A DNA stretch of 64,000 nucleotides, from NCBI GenBank assembly GCA_015065085.1, contig SVQW01000002.1, forward strand, positions 1 to 64,000, written 5' to 3'. A program made the position numbers and the translations under genes. Under the pieces are notes generated by a model. It was not told the origin of the DNA, made no database searches, and worked only from the letters and a program-made list of their open reading frames with translations. Of this stretch, positions 25,904-34,974 are shown in pieces; the stretch's first letter is position 1, and each line of letters starts with the position of its first letter. The stretch comes from Oscillospiraceae bacterium (GTDB lineage Bacteria; Bacillota; Clostridia; Oscillospirales; SIG627).

Positions 25904-27307
25904 TCAAATCGAATTATAACTTCTCACAAACCTTTCGCACTCATCAAGCGGAAGTGCTTTTGAATAATACCATCCCTGAATATAATTGCAGCCGGATCCC
26001 GATACAAGCGCGTTTTGCTCTTCCGTTTCAACGCCTTCGCAAATAACTTTTATATCCATGTTATGAGCGAGGGCAATTATTCCGGCGAATAATTGTCTGC
26101 CATTTTCAGACTCGGTTTTAAGCAATATATCGCGGTCAATTTTGACCACATCGATAGGATAGTCACAAAGATTTGAAAGCGATGTATATCCGCTTCCAAG
26201 GTCATCAAGGTAAATTCTAAAGCCCAGTTCTTTTGCACGAACCACGTTTTTTGTTGCAGCTTCCCAGTCCTTTTCAATAGCATCTTCTGTAATTTCTATG
26301 GCAATTTTTGATTTGTCAAAATTGTAGCTGTCAGAAATCATCTTTAGCTTATCTATAAAGTTTTCTTCGGAAAGAGTTATTCTTGTAAAATTGCAGGAAA
26401 CAGTGATATGGTCGTATTCAGTATCCTTCCATTTTTCAAGCTGACGACAAACGAGATCAAATATATGAAAATCATGCCTTGAGATAAGCCCGGAATTCTC
26501 CATACTTTCAATATATTTACCCGGACCTATCAGTCCGTTTTCAGTGCTTTCCCATCTTGAAAGTGCTTCTGCCGACACAAATCTTTTTGTTTTGTTATCG
26601 ACAATGAACTGCATATACATTTTGAACTCATTATTTTCAAGACCTTTTAATATGCTTTCAGTAATTTTCTTTTCTTCCTGAACCATATTCATAGAATGTA
26701 TGTCGCAACACACCATCTGCCGGTCGGTCCCCAAAATACTGTTACAGTTCTTTCTCAGATTAAATAACAATATCTCACAATTTTCGTCCATCTGCGCAAG
26801 GTGATAGGTAGCGGCATGGAACACAAGCTTGCTGCTTTTATCATTCACGCCCGCAAAACCGTTAAGCTTATCCATAATCCCTTTTAGTCTTATTCGGGCA
26901 TCTTCATCATTGGTTGACTGATATACAAGAGCAAAATCGTTTTCCGTAATCCGTGCAACTATTTCTTTGTCACCCGTGTTTTCCGACAGCACAGATGATG
27001 TGTATTTTAAGACCTCATCAAATGAAGTGTCGCTATGGTAGGAACGCAGATAGCTACTGTCTAAAACGATATATGCAATATGATACAGATTTCTTGAGCT
27101 ATCACATATAGTGTGCCTGAAATGATATTTGAAATATTGTAGATTGCCCATTCCGGTTTCCGCATCCGTCATTTTTTCAATTTCGTTTTCTTTTCGTATT
27201 TTTCTGATTTGTAAAAACAAAATTCCGACCCAAACCATAAGGGAAAAGGACAATATCAATGTACTTACAAACCATTTATATGAACCAATCATTATCTCAA
27301 TTTCCAT
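25904..27307 (-). CDS. c-di-GMP phosphodiesterase (degenerate GGDEF plus EAL)
   Basis: 467 aa. One N-terminal membrane helix (STLILSFSLMVWVGILFLQI), a GGDEF-like domain whose signature is lost (ENDFA in place of GGDEF), and an EAL domain from about residue 210. Catalytic features are present: SAEALSRW, SCNFTR, IEITED, YLDDLGSGYTSL, VVKIDRD, CEGVETEEQ and YIQGWYYSK, so cleavage of c-di-GMP to pGpG is expected at the membrane. The next gene up is a diguanylate cyclase, giving a making/breaking pair. It has GGAGGTGA 9 nt before the ATG. Confidence 0.92.
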   Translation of the reverse strand: MEIEIMIGSYKWFVSTLILSFSLMVWVGILFLQIRKIRKENEIEKMTDAETGMGNLQYFKYHFRHTICDSSRNLYHIAYIVLDSSYLRSYHSDTSFDEVLKYTSSVLSENTGDKEIVARITENDFALVYQSTNDEDARIRLKGIMDKLNGFAGVNDKSSKLVFHAATYHLAQMDENCEILLFNLRKNCNSILGTDRQMVCCDIHSMNMVQEEKKITESILKGLENNEFKMYMQFIVDNKTKRFVSAEALSRWESTENGLIGPGKYIESMENSGLISRHDFHIFDLVCRQLEKWKDTEYDHITVSCNFTRITLSEENFIDKLKMISDSYNFDKSKIAIEITEDAIEKDWEAATKNVVRAKELGFRIYLDDLGSGYTSLSNLCDYPIDVVKIDRDILLKTESENGRQLFAGIIALAHNMDIKVICEGVETEEQNALVSGSGCNYIQGWYYSKALPLDECERFVRSYNSI

Positions 27308-27392
27308 TCTTCACACTCACCTCCCTAATCCGGTATTATATAATATGAGGTTTTTATATTTCGTGATATGTAACCTTGTTTCAACCTTTTTG

Positions 27393-27417
27393 AATGGTTT
27401 CATCAAGTGAAACCATT
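27393..27417. repeat. Perfect inverted repeat between the two c-di-GMP genes
   Basis: AATGGTTTCA / TGAAACCATT with a 5-nt spacer in the 204-bp gap. There is no T-run, and a TATAAT (27335-27340, minus strand) lies downstream towards the EAL gene, so an operator is as likely as a 3'-end hairpin. Confidence 0.45.
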
Positions 27418-27511
27418 TCATTTCAATAATGACAACTGCATACGTTTTGTTGAGGCAATATATTCATTGCACTGATTCCGGCGCGAACACATAAGCTTTA
27501 TAAAACAGTAC

Positions 27512-29809
27512 TTATTCTCTGGCGAACACCCAAAGGGTATCCTTGATATTGTCTGTTTCGCCACCAAGCTTATACACACTTAAAACGACAGTTTCGCCGT
27601 TTATCTTTTTGTAAGTAATTCTGGGAGTTTTATTCTCTTCAAGCTCTCTCTTGATAGCATCATAGTTCAGGAAACTCATAACAGATCTATGGAAGTCAGG
27701 ATGAACAAATTCATCTATATATTTTGTCAAAAGCTTTGAGAAATTGTTTTCCTCCTCGTTGTACCCAAGATAAGCCGGCATAAGAATTCTATGTGCATTA
27801 TCAGCTTCAAGAGAAACTCTGTAAATTCCGTTATAATGGTCCTTCAGAAGAGACAGAATCGTATCAATTTCTCTTATACCGGTTTTTGTCTGAACATACT
27901 TTTTATCTGTGTCTTTCGATACACTGGTTTGTTCCTTGTTCTGATAATACTGTGCTTTCGCCTCATACATTCTTATTTCGGCTTCTCTTACCATTTCTTC
28001 GCAGTTCATATTCTGCTTTCTGTAAGACATGCCGATTGCAACATTGTAATCCGTAGTTTTTAATTGTTCAACAAATGCTTCAATATGTTTCTTTACTTGT
28101 TCATGGTCAATATTTTTCACAAAAACCAAAAATTCATCGCCACCCATACGGTATATGTAATGACCGTAGAATGTCTCTTTCAATGTGTTGGCAATATAGA
28201 TGAGCATCGCATCGCCTGCCGCGTGGCCATATTTATTGTTGCGCAAATGAAGCTCGTTGACATCAATATAAATGCAGGAAAAATCATTCGGCATTTCCTC
28301 ATCGAATACTAAAATATCCTTTTTATATGCCACACGATTCATTGCCCCGGTCAGAGAATCTGTTGTTGCGGCAAGCTCGGTTTTGTTAAGATGCTTTTTA
28401 TTGTAAATGGCAATTGAAAAGCAAATCGCAACATCTTCAATAAGATTTTTCACGGCAAAGGCTTTCTTCGGGTTAATCGTACCTAATATGCTGACATGGT
28501 TATTCTTGTCCGCAATAATCGCAAAAGATATTTCTTTGATATCTTGACTTAACAAAAAGCCATGCAACTCGGGATTGGTTTTTAAAAGGTGGTTGTTGGG
28601 AACGATTTGCAAAAATCCGGTAGATGAATCATCGGTATGAATATTTGCGGCATACCTGAAAAGCTCACTGACAAAGTATTTTCTGTCGTCTCCGAACAAA
28701 CATTTTTCTTTTAAGGACGGCTTGATATAGTAATAATCTTCTCCGTCGGTATCTGCGAAAAAGCAAGAACGGGCGCCTGAGAATTCTTTTATTCTTTTTA
28801 ACGCCGAATTTATATTTTCTTGTTGTCGATTCACTTCCAATAGAAGATGTCTGATAATGGAAGATTCTGAATTCAATTTCGTTCTGTTTTTCTCGTTCTT
28901 TAATACTATCTCAAGATAAATTGCCATAATCAAAACAATTGCGGTAAAAGCAATAACTAAATTGCGGGATATTTTATGCGTTTCTTCAAACACCTGAGTT
29001 TCGTAACGGGCAAGAATAATCCCCCAGTTAAAATCCTCAATAGTAGAATAATGTATATACAGATCCTCGCCTGTGCGTATTGACTTGAAGGAAGAATAAC
29101 CTTTATCGGAATTAGCCAACAGTTCGTAAGAGTAACCGTCATTGTACTCTCTGTTTTTTAAGCTTGATAATTCATTGGGAGTTTCATTTATAGTATCTAT
29201 AATGAATTTTCCGCTTTCCTTATCGTACACAAAAAGCTGAGCATCAAGCTCTTGTGCCATATTACTGTATTTTTCATTGATAGTTTCAATCTTTATGATT
29301 CCGTATATAATACCGACAGTTTCCCCATTCACAAGAATAGGGACAGAGCTTCTTACCACCTGCTCATCGGGAATTGAATAACTGTAAGTTCTTCCGGTAA
29401 CGTGCTCTCCCAAAAGAGCTTGTTCTTCAAATGATATTTTACCTTTTAAATCATAGTTACCGTCTTTTGTAATAAAGGTGCCGTCCGGATTAAGAATACC
29501 GATTCTTGAAAACAAGCCGATCGGCTTAAACGAATCAAACATACGTTCATAGCCTTTTCCGTCGGCATAAAGCTTTGACGCAAAGTTTGCCATAGTAATA
29601 AGATTTTCTCTGTCTGATTTCAGCTGCAAAGTGAGATCGTCTTTAATCTGCTTTGTCTGGATATGAAGCATTTCATAAGCATCATCCTCAGCTTTAATAA
29701 AGAAAGATACAACAATTGCCAAAAAAACTACACATATTAAAATTACAGCGGCTATTGTATATAAAATATTATTATGTCCCTGTTTTTTTCTTTCGTATGT
29801 CGTTGCCAT
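27512..29809 (-). CDS. Membrane diguanylate cyclase with extracellular Cache-type sensor
   Basis: 765 aa. TM helix near residues 17-40, an extracellular Cache-like domain to ~290 (IGILNPDGTFITKDGNYDLK, VRSSVPILVNGETVGIIYGI), a second TM (VIAFTAIVLIMAIYLEIVL), a ~150-residue GAF-like segment, a GGDEF domain (DSLTGAMNRVAY; intact RMGGDEF), and a C-terminal PAS-like domain of ~100 residues. No RxxD inhibitory site precedes GGDEF. It should make c-di-GMP on binding an external small ligand. Start is the ATG after AGAGGTAA; a longer frame is rejected. Confidence 0.92.
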   Translation of the reverse strand: MATTYERKKQGHNNILYTIAAVILICVVFLAIVVSFFIKAEDDAYEMLHIQTKQIKDDLTLQLKSDRENLITMANFASKLYADGKGYERMFDSFKPIGLFSRIGILNPDGTFITKDGNYDLKGKISFEEQALLGEHVTGRTYSYSIPDEQVVRSSVPILVNGETVGIIYGIIKIETINEKYSNMAQELDAQLFVYDKESGKFIIDTINETPNELSSLKNREYNDGYSYELLANSDKGYSSFKSIRTGEDLYIHYSTIEDFNWGIILARYETQVFEETHKISRNLVIAFTAIVLIMAIYLEIVLKNEKNRTKLNSESSIIRHLLLEVNRQQENINSALKRIKEFSGARSCFFADTDGEDYYYIKPSLKEKCLFGDDRKYFVSELFRYAANIHTDDSSTGFLQIVPNNHLLKTNPELHGFLLSQDIKEISFAIIADKNNHVSILGTINPKKAFAVKNLIEDVAICFSIAIYNKKHLNKTELAATTDSLTGAMNRVAYKKDILVFDEEMPNDFSCIYIDVNELHLRNNKYGHAAGDAMLIYIANTLKETFYGHYIYRMGGDEFLVFVKNIDHEQVKKHIEAFVEQLKTTDYNVAIGMSYRKQNMNCEEMVREAEIRMYEAKAQYYQNKEQTSVSKDTDKKYVQTKTGIREIDTILSLLKDHYNGIYRVSLEADNAHRILMPAYLGYNEEENNFSKLLTKYIDEFVHPDFHRSVMSFLNYDAIKRELEENKTPRITYKKINGETVVLSVYKLGGETDNIKDTLWVFARE

Positions 29810-29862
29810 GTCGATTACCTCTAAATATGTATTACGTAAAATGTTATAATTACCCACATAGA

Positions 29863-29891
29863 ATTATATCATATATATTTAATTTTTTCAA
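29863..29891 (-). promoter_or_regulatory. Sigma-A promoter of the diguanylate cyclase gene
   Basis: TTGAAA (29886-29891), 17 bp, TATAAT (29863-29868) on the minus strand, about 54 nt before the ATG. Between 29892 and 30107 nothing further was recognised apart from a small stem CGTTTTC/GAAAACG near 30038-30053. Confidence 0.75.
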
Positions 29892-30104
29892 TATGATTCA
29901 CTGTTTTTCTACAAAAATGACAATAAACACAGAAAAAACTGTTTACTTTTCAAGAAAAAGCCTCTTATTGCCGTCGGTATTCAGTTATATTATCAAAAAT
30001 CATATGACAAACCTATGATAAAAATCACTATTCCATCGTTTTCCAGAAAACGTAATGACTTCACCTGATATATAAAAATCGGTTGTATGTTTATAAAACT
30101 AACA

Positions 30105-30162
30105 CAAAACAAAAATGATATGCGCCCAAAAGCTTGAGTGTTTCGTCAGCGCATATCATTTT
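30105..30162 (-). terminator. Terminator of the rubrerythrin-rubredoxin-perR operon
   Basis: Fourteen-bp perfect arms AAAATGATATGCGC / GCGCATATCATTTT (30112-30125, 30149-30162) with a 23-nt loop; on the minus strand TTTTTGTTTTG follows. It lies 22 nt past the perR-like stop. Confidence 0.85.
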
Positions 30163-30184
30163 CGCGTAATTTTCAGTTTTTCAG

Positions 30185-30586
30185 TTAAATTTTATTGCAA
30201 TTCTGGCATTTTCCAAAAAATATGACAGTGTGAGCTTCGACCGTTGCCGCGGTGTGCTTCTCGGCATAGGAATTGACGTATTCCGAAAAGCTTTTTTCCT
30301 CGCTCTCATCCATGAATATATCTATCACTGCTCCGCATTCACGGCAAACCATATGATGGTGCGGTAACGTATTGCCGTCAAAATGGTCGCGCCCGTCATT
30401 CACATTAAGCTTAAGGATTGTACCGTCCTGCGACATTTTTGCAAGATTTCGATACACGGTTCCAAGGCTGATGTTGGGGATTTCCTGTCTCACCTGTTCA
30501 TATATCCAGTCTGCATCCGGATGGCATTCGGTAGAGCAAAGAACCTTTAATAAAGTCTCTTTCTGCTTACTGTACTTTCCGTTCAT
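30185..30586 (-). CDS. Fur-family regulator, PerR-like
   Basis: 133 aa. Winged helix (TVYRNLAKMSQDG), then the Fur metal region HHHMVCRECGAVIDIF and the second structural zinc pair CQNC. Family members sense iron, zinc or peroxide; its position as third gene after rubrerythrin and rubredoxin, behind a PerR-box-like operator, points to peroxide sensing. Fur and PerR cannot be separated by sequence alone here. It starts 21 nt after the rubredoxin stop with an AAAGGAGG ribosome site. Confidence 0.9.
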   Translation of the reverse strand: MNGKYSKQKETLLKVLCSTECHPDADWIYEQVRQEIPNISLGTVYRNLAKMSQDGTILKLNVNDGRDHFDGNTLPHHHMVCRECGAVIDIFMDESEEKSFSEYVNSYAEKHTAATVEAHTVIFFGKCQNCNKI

Positions 30587-30607
30587 TTGCGCCTCCTTTC
30601 GGGGAGA

Positions 30608-30763
30608 TCACTCTTCTTCAAAGGCGTCCTTTCCCAATCCGCAGGTGGGGCACTCCCAATCCTCGGGTACATCCTCCCAGGGGGTTCCGGGAGCAATACC
30701 GTTGTCCGGATCTCCAACTGCAGGATCATAAACATAGCCACAGGGGCAAACATACTTTTTCAT
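30608..30763 (-). CDS. Rubredoxin with shortened first Cys motif
   Basis: 51 aa, a one-iron electron carrier. Typical features: [26 protein letters not shown], second metal knuckle [11 protein letters not shown]. The first knuckle reads CPCGY, that is C-x-C, where classical rubredoxins have C-x-x-C; I checked the codons (TGC CCC TGT GGC). The iron site may be strained, or this is a known subfamily variant. It is the usual electron donor to rubrerythrin, whose gene lies immediately upstream in the same operon. Ribosome site AAAGGAGA. Confidence 0.93.
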   Translation of the reverse strand: MKKYVCPCGYVYDPAVGDPDNGIAPGTPWEDVPEDWECPTCGLGKDAFEEE

Positions 30764-30831
30764 TTATATAAATCTCCTTTGGTGTGATGAATTTTTGAAC
30801 ACATATCAAGATATGATATATGTAAAATCTA

Positions 30832-31380
30832 TTATTTATTGAAAAATCTCTTGAGAAGACCTTCAAAACCGCAACCATGGCGAGCTTCATCGCGTGCCAT
30901 TTCATGTACGGTGTCATGGATTGCGTCGTAACCAAGTTCTTTTGCAAGCTTTGCAAGCTCTACCTTACCTGCGGTAGCGCCGTTTTCTGCCTCGGTACGC
31001 AGTTCAAGGTTCTTCTTGGTGTCAGCGTGAACAACCTCGCCCAGAAGCTCAGCGAACTTTGCAGCGTGCTCTGCTTCTTCAAAAGCTGCCTGCTGATAGA
31101 AAGCGCCGATTTCGGGATAGCCTTCTCTTATCGCCTGACGGGACATAGCAAGATACATACCAACCTCGGTGCACTCGCCGGTGAAGTTTGCTCTGAGACC
31201 TTCGATAACTCTGGGATCAACATCCTTTGCTACGCCGATAACATGCTCAGCAGCCCAGGTAAGACCCTCGCCGCTCTTTTCCAGAAACTTTTCAGCAGGT
31301 GCTTTGCACTGGGGGCATTTTTCGGGAGCAGCATCTCCGTTGTGAACATAACCGCAAATTGAACATACAAACTTTTTCAT
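30832..31380 (-). CDS. Reverse rubrerythrin (rubredoxin domain first)
   Basis: 182 aa. Rubredoxin-like domain at the N-terminus ([20 protein letters not shown]) followed by a four-helix diiron domain ([57 protein letters not shown]). This reverse order is typical of anaerobic Clostridia, where the protein reduces H2O2 and O2 with NADH-derived electrons passed by rubredoxin. First gene of the operon with rubredoxin and the PerR-like regulator; controlled by the promoter/operator at 31425-31472. A small stem (CATATC/GATATG) sits in the gap before the rubredoxin gene. Confidence 0.95.
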   Translation of the reverse strand: MKKFVCSICGYVHNGDAAPEKCPQCKAPAEKFLEKSGEGLTWAAEHVIGVAKDVDPRVIEGLRANFTGECTEVGMYLAMSRQAIREGYPEIGAFYQQAAFEEAEHAAKFAELLGEVVHADTKKNLELRTEAENGATAGKVELAKLAKELGYDAIHDTVHEMARDEARHGCGFEGLLKRFFNK

Positions 31381-31424
31381 TTTTAATACCTCTCAAATAT
31401 AATTATTTTTCGTTTTGTGAAAGT

Positions 31425-31472
31425 AGTAATGATTACTGTTATTATATTATCACAACTTTTTGATTTTGTCAA
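31425..31472 (-). promoter_or_regulatory. Promoter and PerR-box-like operator of the rubrerythrin operon
   Basis: Minus strand TTGACA (31467-31472), 17 bp, TAATAT (31444-31449). The perfect 6-1-6 dyad AGTAATGATTACT (31425-31437) covers the predicted transcription start, as Fur/PerR operators do. With the PerR-like gene in the same operon this implies peroxide-relieved autorepression. Confidence 0.75.
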
Positions 31473-31521
31473 TAGGTTTTTGAAAAAAATTATAAAAATT
31501 TTTTTGGAAGATTTTTTTCAA

Positions 31522-31554
31522 CAAAAACGGCGGAGCATGGATTGCTCCGCCGTT
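31522..31554 (-). terminator. Terminator after the M28 peptidase gene
   Basis: AACGGCGGAGCA / TGCTCCGCCGTT with a 5-nt loop, immediately below the stop, followed by TTTTTG on the minus strand. The opposite strand also carries a T-run. Confidence 0.92.
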
Positions 31555-31561
31555 CTTTTTT

Positions 31562-32728
31562 TCAATTATATTTTTCGCAATTTGCGAGTGTATCAATTAT
31601 TTTTACGTAGTCCGTTGTATGCTGTGCCATTCTTTCTATATCCACATTATCCATATTATCCAGCTCGGTATGGAGCAGTGAATATATCAGTTTTTCTTTA
31701 AGCCATACGGTAGGAATACCGTTTTGCGAGAATGTCTTGTCATCTCCCGACAGAACCGCATTCCGCGTCACACTCGCCTCAACATTGAAAGAAGGAAGAT
31801 TCTCGCCGTGGGATATTTCAAGCACTCTGTCAGCCATGATACCGCCCATGCCGTCAAGATTTACAAACCATTTTATATCCTCGTTCTTGTGGCGCTTAAC
31901 ATAATCCTTACTGCCCTCGGGGTAATTGTCAACTATGTATTCCTCTGCCGAAAAAGCGCAGAAATCAAATGACCAGTCGGGATATTTATCCTTGAAGATA
32001 CGCGCAAGCTCAATAACTCCGCAGGTACCTGAGGCATCGTCGCTTGCGCCCTGGATAAACGGTGCGGTATCGTAATGAGCACCGATTACACCCTTTTTTG
32101 CTCCGCCGTTCCGACGTGCAACAACGTTGCAGGAAACATGGTCAAATTTTTCCGCCGTTATTTTCAAGCGGTAAATGTCGTTGCGGTTGGCATACAAATC
32201 ATATGCGGCGGTCTGATTGACCGTAACTGTCGCCATGGTTTTCATCAAAGGCGAACGGGGAAGCTTAGTGCTGGGCATATATGCCGTATGCTCGGAAGAA
32301 ACAAATACCGCGCCCGCCGCGCCATATGAATCCAACAGCTCGGCAACGGCGTTCATTCCCCCTCCGATAGAAATTATGTGCGCTTCCACAAAGCAGAGCT
32401 TGCCTTTTAGGTCCATTGTGTCAAGCTTATTCAGCTCTATGCCCGTAAGCCACACAAGAGGTGCCTCGATATCCACAGAATTGGAAAAATATCCCGCAGT
32501 GGCAAATTCGATTTTGCGGTTTTTTGTCACATTCCGGAATGAAAACTCGGTACAGTTCCAGCCGATAGTGGAAAATTCCTCGCGGAATGTTTCATATCCG
32601 AGCTTTCTGAATTCGCTCTCAATATAGTCCGATGCCATTTTTTCGCCTGCCGAACCGCACTGACGGGGTCCGCATTCAAGGCACAGCTTTTCCATGTGAC
32701 GTTTTAAGTTCTGGTAAATCTTATTCAT
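31562..32728 (-). CDS. M28-family zinc aminopeptidase-like protein
   Basis: 388 aa from the ATG at 32728. Metal-binding blocks of family M28: IGAHYDTAPF (His, Asp), GASDDASGTCGVIELAR (Asp), FSAEEY (catalytic Glu and ligand Glu); an inserted PA-like domain occupies about residues 100-180. No signal peptide, so probably an intracellular peptidase or amidohydrolase. It begins 1 nt after the nitrilase-family gene stop without a strong ribosome site, so it probably depends on translational coupling; a longer frame using an earlier ATG would overlap that gene. Confidence 0.9.
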   Translation of the reverse strand: MNKIYQNLKRHMEKLCLECGPRQCGSAGEKMASDYIESEFRKLGYETFREEFSTIGWNCTEFSFRNVTKNRKIEFATAGYFSNSVDIEAPLVWLTGIELNKLDTMDLKGKLCFVEAHIISIGGGMNAVAELLDSYGAAGAVFVSSEHTAYMPSTKLPRSPLMKTMATVTVNQTAAYDLYANRNDIYRLKITAEKFDHVSCNVVARRNGGAKKGVIGAHYDTAPFIQGASDDASGTCGVIELARIFKDKYPDWSFDFCAFSAEEYIVDNYPEGSKDYVKRHKNEDIKWFVNLDGMGGIMADRVLEISHGENLPSFNVEASVTRNAVLSGDDKTFSQNGIPTVWLKEKLIYSLLHTELDNMDNVDIERMAQHTTDYVKIIDTLANCEKYN

Positions 32729-32729
32729 T

Positions 32730-33953
32730 TTATTTTTTCTCAGTTTCGGACAGTACGTCATATATATCGGGGCGGCGTTCGTTCATGAACACATCCTTTC
32801 CCTCGCCGTAGTAAAGTCCCACCGAAAGACGTGCGCGCCAACGGGGTTTGTTTATATCAACAGTAGCTATTGTATAGCCTCTCTCCCCTGCCTCATCGAC
32901 CACGTCTCCGTTTTTATCAAAAATGCAGGTGGTATCGGGTGCATACGCCGCAGCTACAATGTAGGAAGCACTTGTAAATGCCGCCGCGTTGTTCTGACAT
33001 CTTGCATTTCCTCTTGTAGGAAGCACCAGTATGTCACAGCCTTTCACAAAGTACATACGGCTGATTTCAGGGAAGAAAACATCCCAGCATATCATAAAGC
33101 CAATTCGTCCGATGTCGGTATCAACGCATACTATTTCGTTTCCGCGCTTTATTCCCCATTCGTATTCCATAATAGTAAGATGGGTTTTATCGTACTGAGC
33201 AATATTTTTGCCTTGACGGTCAAAAAGTATGGCTCTGTTATAGCGACAGCCGTTTTCAAGGATATGATACGAACCGCAGATGTATATGCCATGCTGTTTC
33301 GCTTTATCGGAAATAAGCTTTATAATCTCGCTGTCGGGTGGGAGAAATCTGTTTTCAAGCGTCAGATTGCGCACAGCCATATTGTGAAAATGCTCAGTAA
33401 GCACAATGAGGTCGGGCTTTTCTTTTGCCACAATTTCATCTATTTTTTTGCAGTATGCCATGGTAAGGTCATACTGAGATCCAAGTGCCTCACGGGGCAT
33501 AACGTCGTCGCCTATTGCGCAGATACGTACATTTTTGGGCTGATAATCCTTTACATATTCGTATGTTACATCGCCAAGCGATATTTCTTCCTTTTTATCG
33601 GAACACACGACAACGGAAACCGAGAAGCAGTCCATTCCTTCCGGAGCACACACCTCTTCCCCGCTTTTCACATACATACGATATCCGTAATTTTCTTCGC
33701 GGATATGTCCTCCTGCCTCGTAAAGCGGCAGGTCATTTTTATTGAAAAACTGAACTAGGGTTCTGAAATCGGTTTTTCCGCCGTCGGCATCGATGTTGAT
33801 TTTATATATCTTATTCTGTTCACAGTCAAAGTAATTGCTGACAAGGTTGATGTGAGACCACACATCACTGTTCATGCGGAGCAAAAGCTTTCCGGCGTTT
33901 TCTTCAACAATTACGCTGTCATTTTTTTCGATAACATTCCATTTTGTATCCAT
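32730..33953 (-). CDS. Carbon-nitrogen hydrolase (nitrilase superfamily) with extra N-terminal domain
   Basis: 407 aa. Residues ~140-400 are a nitrilase-fold domain with the Glu-Lys-Cys triad visible in VLTEHFHN, QYDKTHLTI and GFMICWDVFF, plus DILVLPTRGNARCQN. The first ~135 residues are beta-rich and look like a carbohydrate-binding-type or jelly-roll domain. Expected to hydrolyse an amide or carbamoyl group of an unknown substrate. It forms a group with the M28 peptidase (1-nt gap) and the double GNAT protein (16-nt gap), suggesting processing of an amide-bearing compound. Confidence 0.88.
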   Translation of the reverse strand: MDTKWNVIEKNDSVIVEENAGKLLLRMNSDVWSHINLVSNYFDCEQNKIYKINIDADGGKTDFRTLVQFFNKNDLPLYEAGGHIREENYGYRMYVKSGEEVCAPEGMDCFSVSVVVCSDKKEEISLGDVTYEYVKDYQPKNVRICAIGDDVMPREALGSQYDLTMAYCKKIDEIVAKEKPDLIVLTEHFHNMAVRNLTLENRFLPPDSEIIKLISDKAKQHGIYICGSYHILENGCRYNRAILFDRQGKNIAQYDKTHLTIMEYEWGIKRGNEIVCVDTDIGRIGFMICWDVFFPEISRMYFVKGCDILVLPTRGNARCQNNAAAFTSASYIVAAAYAPDTTCIFDKNGDVVDEAGERGYTIATVDINKPRWRARLSVGLYYGEGKDVFMNERRPDIYDVLSETEKK

Positions 33954-33969
33954 GATAAAATCCCCCTCA

Positions 33970-34974
33970 TCAAAACATCTGATAATAGTTTACAGAGCCA
34001 ATAGAGGTATTACGGTCAAAGCCGACTCTTTCATATGCCTTTCGGGCAGGCGCATGAGCATCGTCCAATCCTGTATGTACGCTTGCGTATTTTGCCCCAT
34101 TTTCCTGTGCTTTATCCAAAACAAATTTATACATTGCACTGCCAATCCCCTTACCGGCATACTCGGGATTTACCGCATTGTTACAAAGAGTCAGCATTTC
34201 GCCGTTAGGACCTGATATGCGTACGGTAATAAAGCCTACAACCTTGCCGTTCAGCATTGCGGCATATACCTCGTTTGCCAGAACGGCTTTTTTAACGCTT
34301 TCGCACTTTGGTATTTCCCATCCGGTGAACAAACGCTTATGAAGCTGTTCGCCGAGCAATTTCTTACGCAAGTCATATATGGGAGTCCATGCCGCTACGG
34401 TTATTTTCAGAATTTCATCAAGATGTTTCTCTGTCGCAGGTACCATTACAACATCTTCATTAACCTTGACATCGGGTCTCTTATCGAGGTGCATATAGTA
34501 AATAATTTCTTCAAGCCCTCTGTCAAAGCCTGCCTTAGCATAGGATCGGCGTGCAGGAGCATGATTGTCATCAAGGTCGGTATGAACCCTGGCGTATTTA
34601 TAGCCGTTCTTCTTAGCCTCGCCCAGCACGAGGTCATACATTTTTGTCCCAAGCCCTCTGCCCTTATAGGAGGTATCAACAGCGTTATAGCCTATCTGTA
34701 TCATGTCGCCTATACTGTCGGCATCACGGTAAGTAACAAATCCCGCTACGTTTGCGTCAACCAGCGCTACATATCCGCAACCCGCATCAATTCGTTCTTT
34801 TATGGTTGAAAACTGATTTTCTTTCCAGTCCCCCACTGCATTAAAAGAAGCTATGTCTTCTCCTATTCTTTCGTGCTTTGATTTTCTGATAGGCGTCCAT
34901 GCCTGAACCATTATTCTTTTTACATCATCATAATGTGATGCATCGGCCTTGACGATTTTTATTTCTTCACTCAT
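33970..34974 (-). CDS. Tandem GNAT acetyltransferase (two copies in one chain)
   Basis: 334 aa made of two homologous GNAT domains. Each ends in the same pattern: YKGRGLGTKMYDLVLGEA with DDNHAPARRSYAKAGFDRG (first) and YAGKGIGSAMYKFVLDKA with DDAHAPARKAYERVGFDRN (second), so both acetyl-CoA loops look intact. The repeat arose by internal duplication. Substrate unknown; the neighbouring peptidase and nitrilase-like genes suggest small-molecule modification. It is first in the three-gene set; no clear promoter was picked out in the 242-bp gap upstream. Confidence 0.9.
   Translation of the reverse strand: MSEEIKIVKADASHYDDVKRIMVQAWTPIRKSKHERIGEDIASFNAVGDWKENQFSTIKERIDAGCGYVALVDANVAGFVTYRDADSIGDMIQIGYNAVDTSYKGRGLGTKMYDLVLGEAKKNGYKYARVHTDLDDNHAPARRSYAKAGFDRGLEEIIYYMHLDKRPDVKVNEDVVMVPATEKHLDEILKITVAAWTPIYDLRKKLLGEQLHKRLFTGWEIPKCESVKKAVLANEVYAAMLNGKVVGFITVRISGPNGEMLTLCNNAVNPEYAGKGIGSAMYKFVLDKAQENGAKYASVHTGLDDAHAPARKAYERVGFDRNTSIGSVNYYQMF

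Noticed and set aside
27308-30184. c-di-GMP riboswitch near the cyclase and phosphodiesterase genes
   Set aside because: The upstream gaps are short, AT-rich and lack the conserved GEMM core or a matching terminator.
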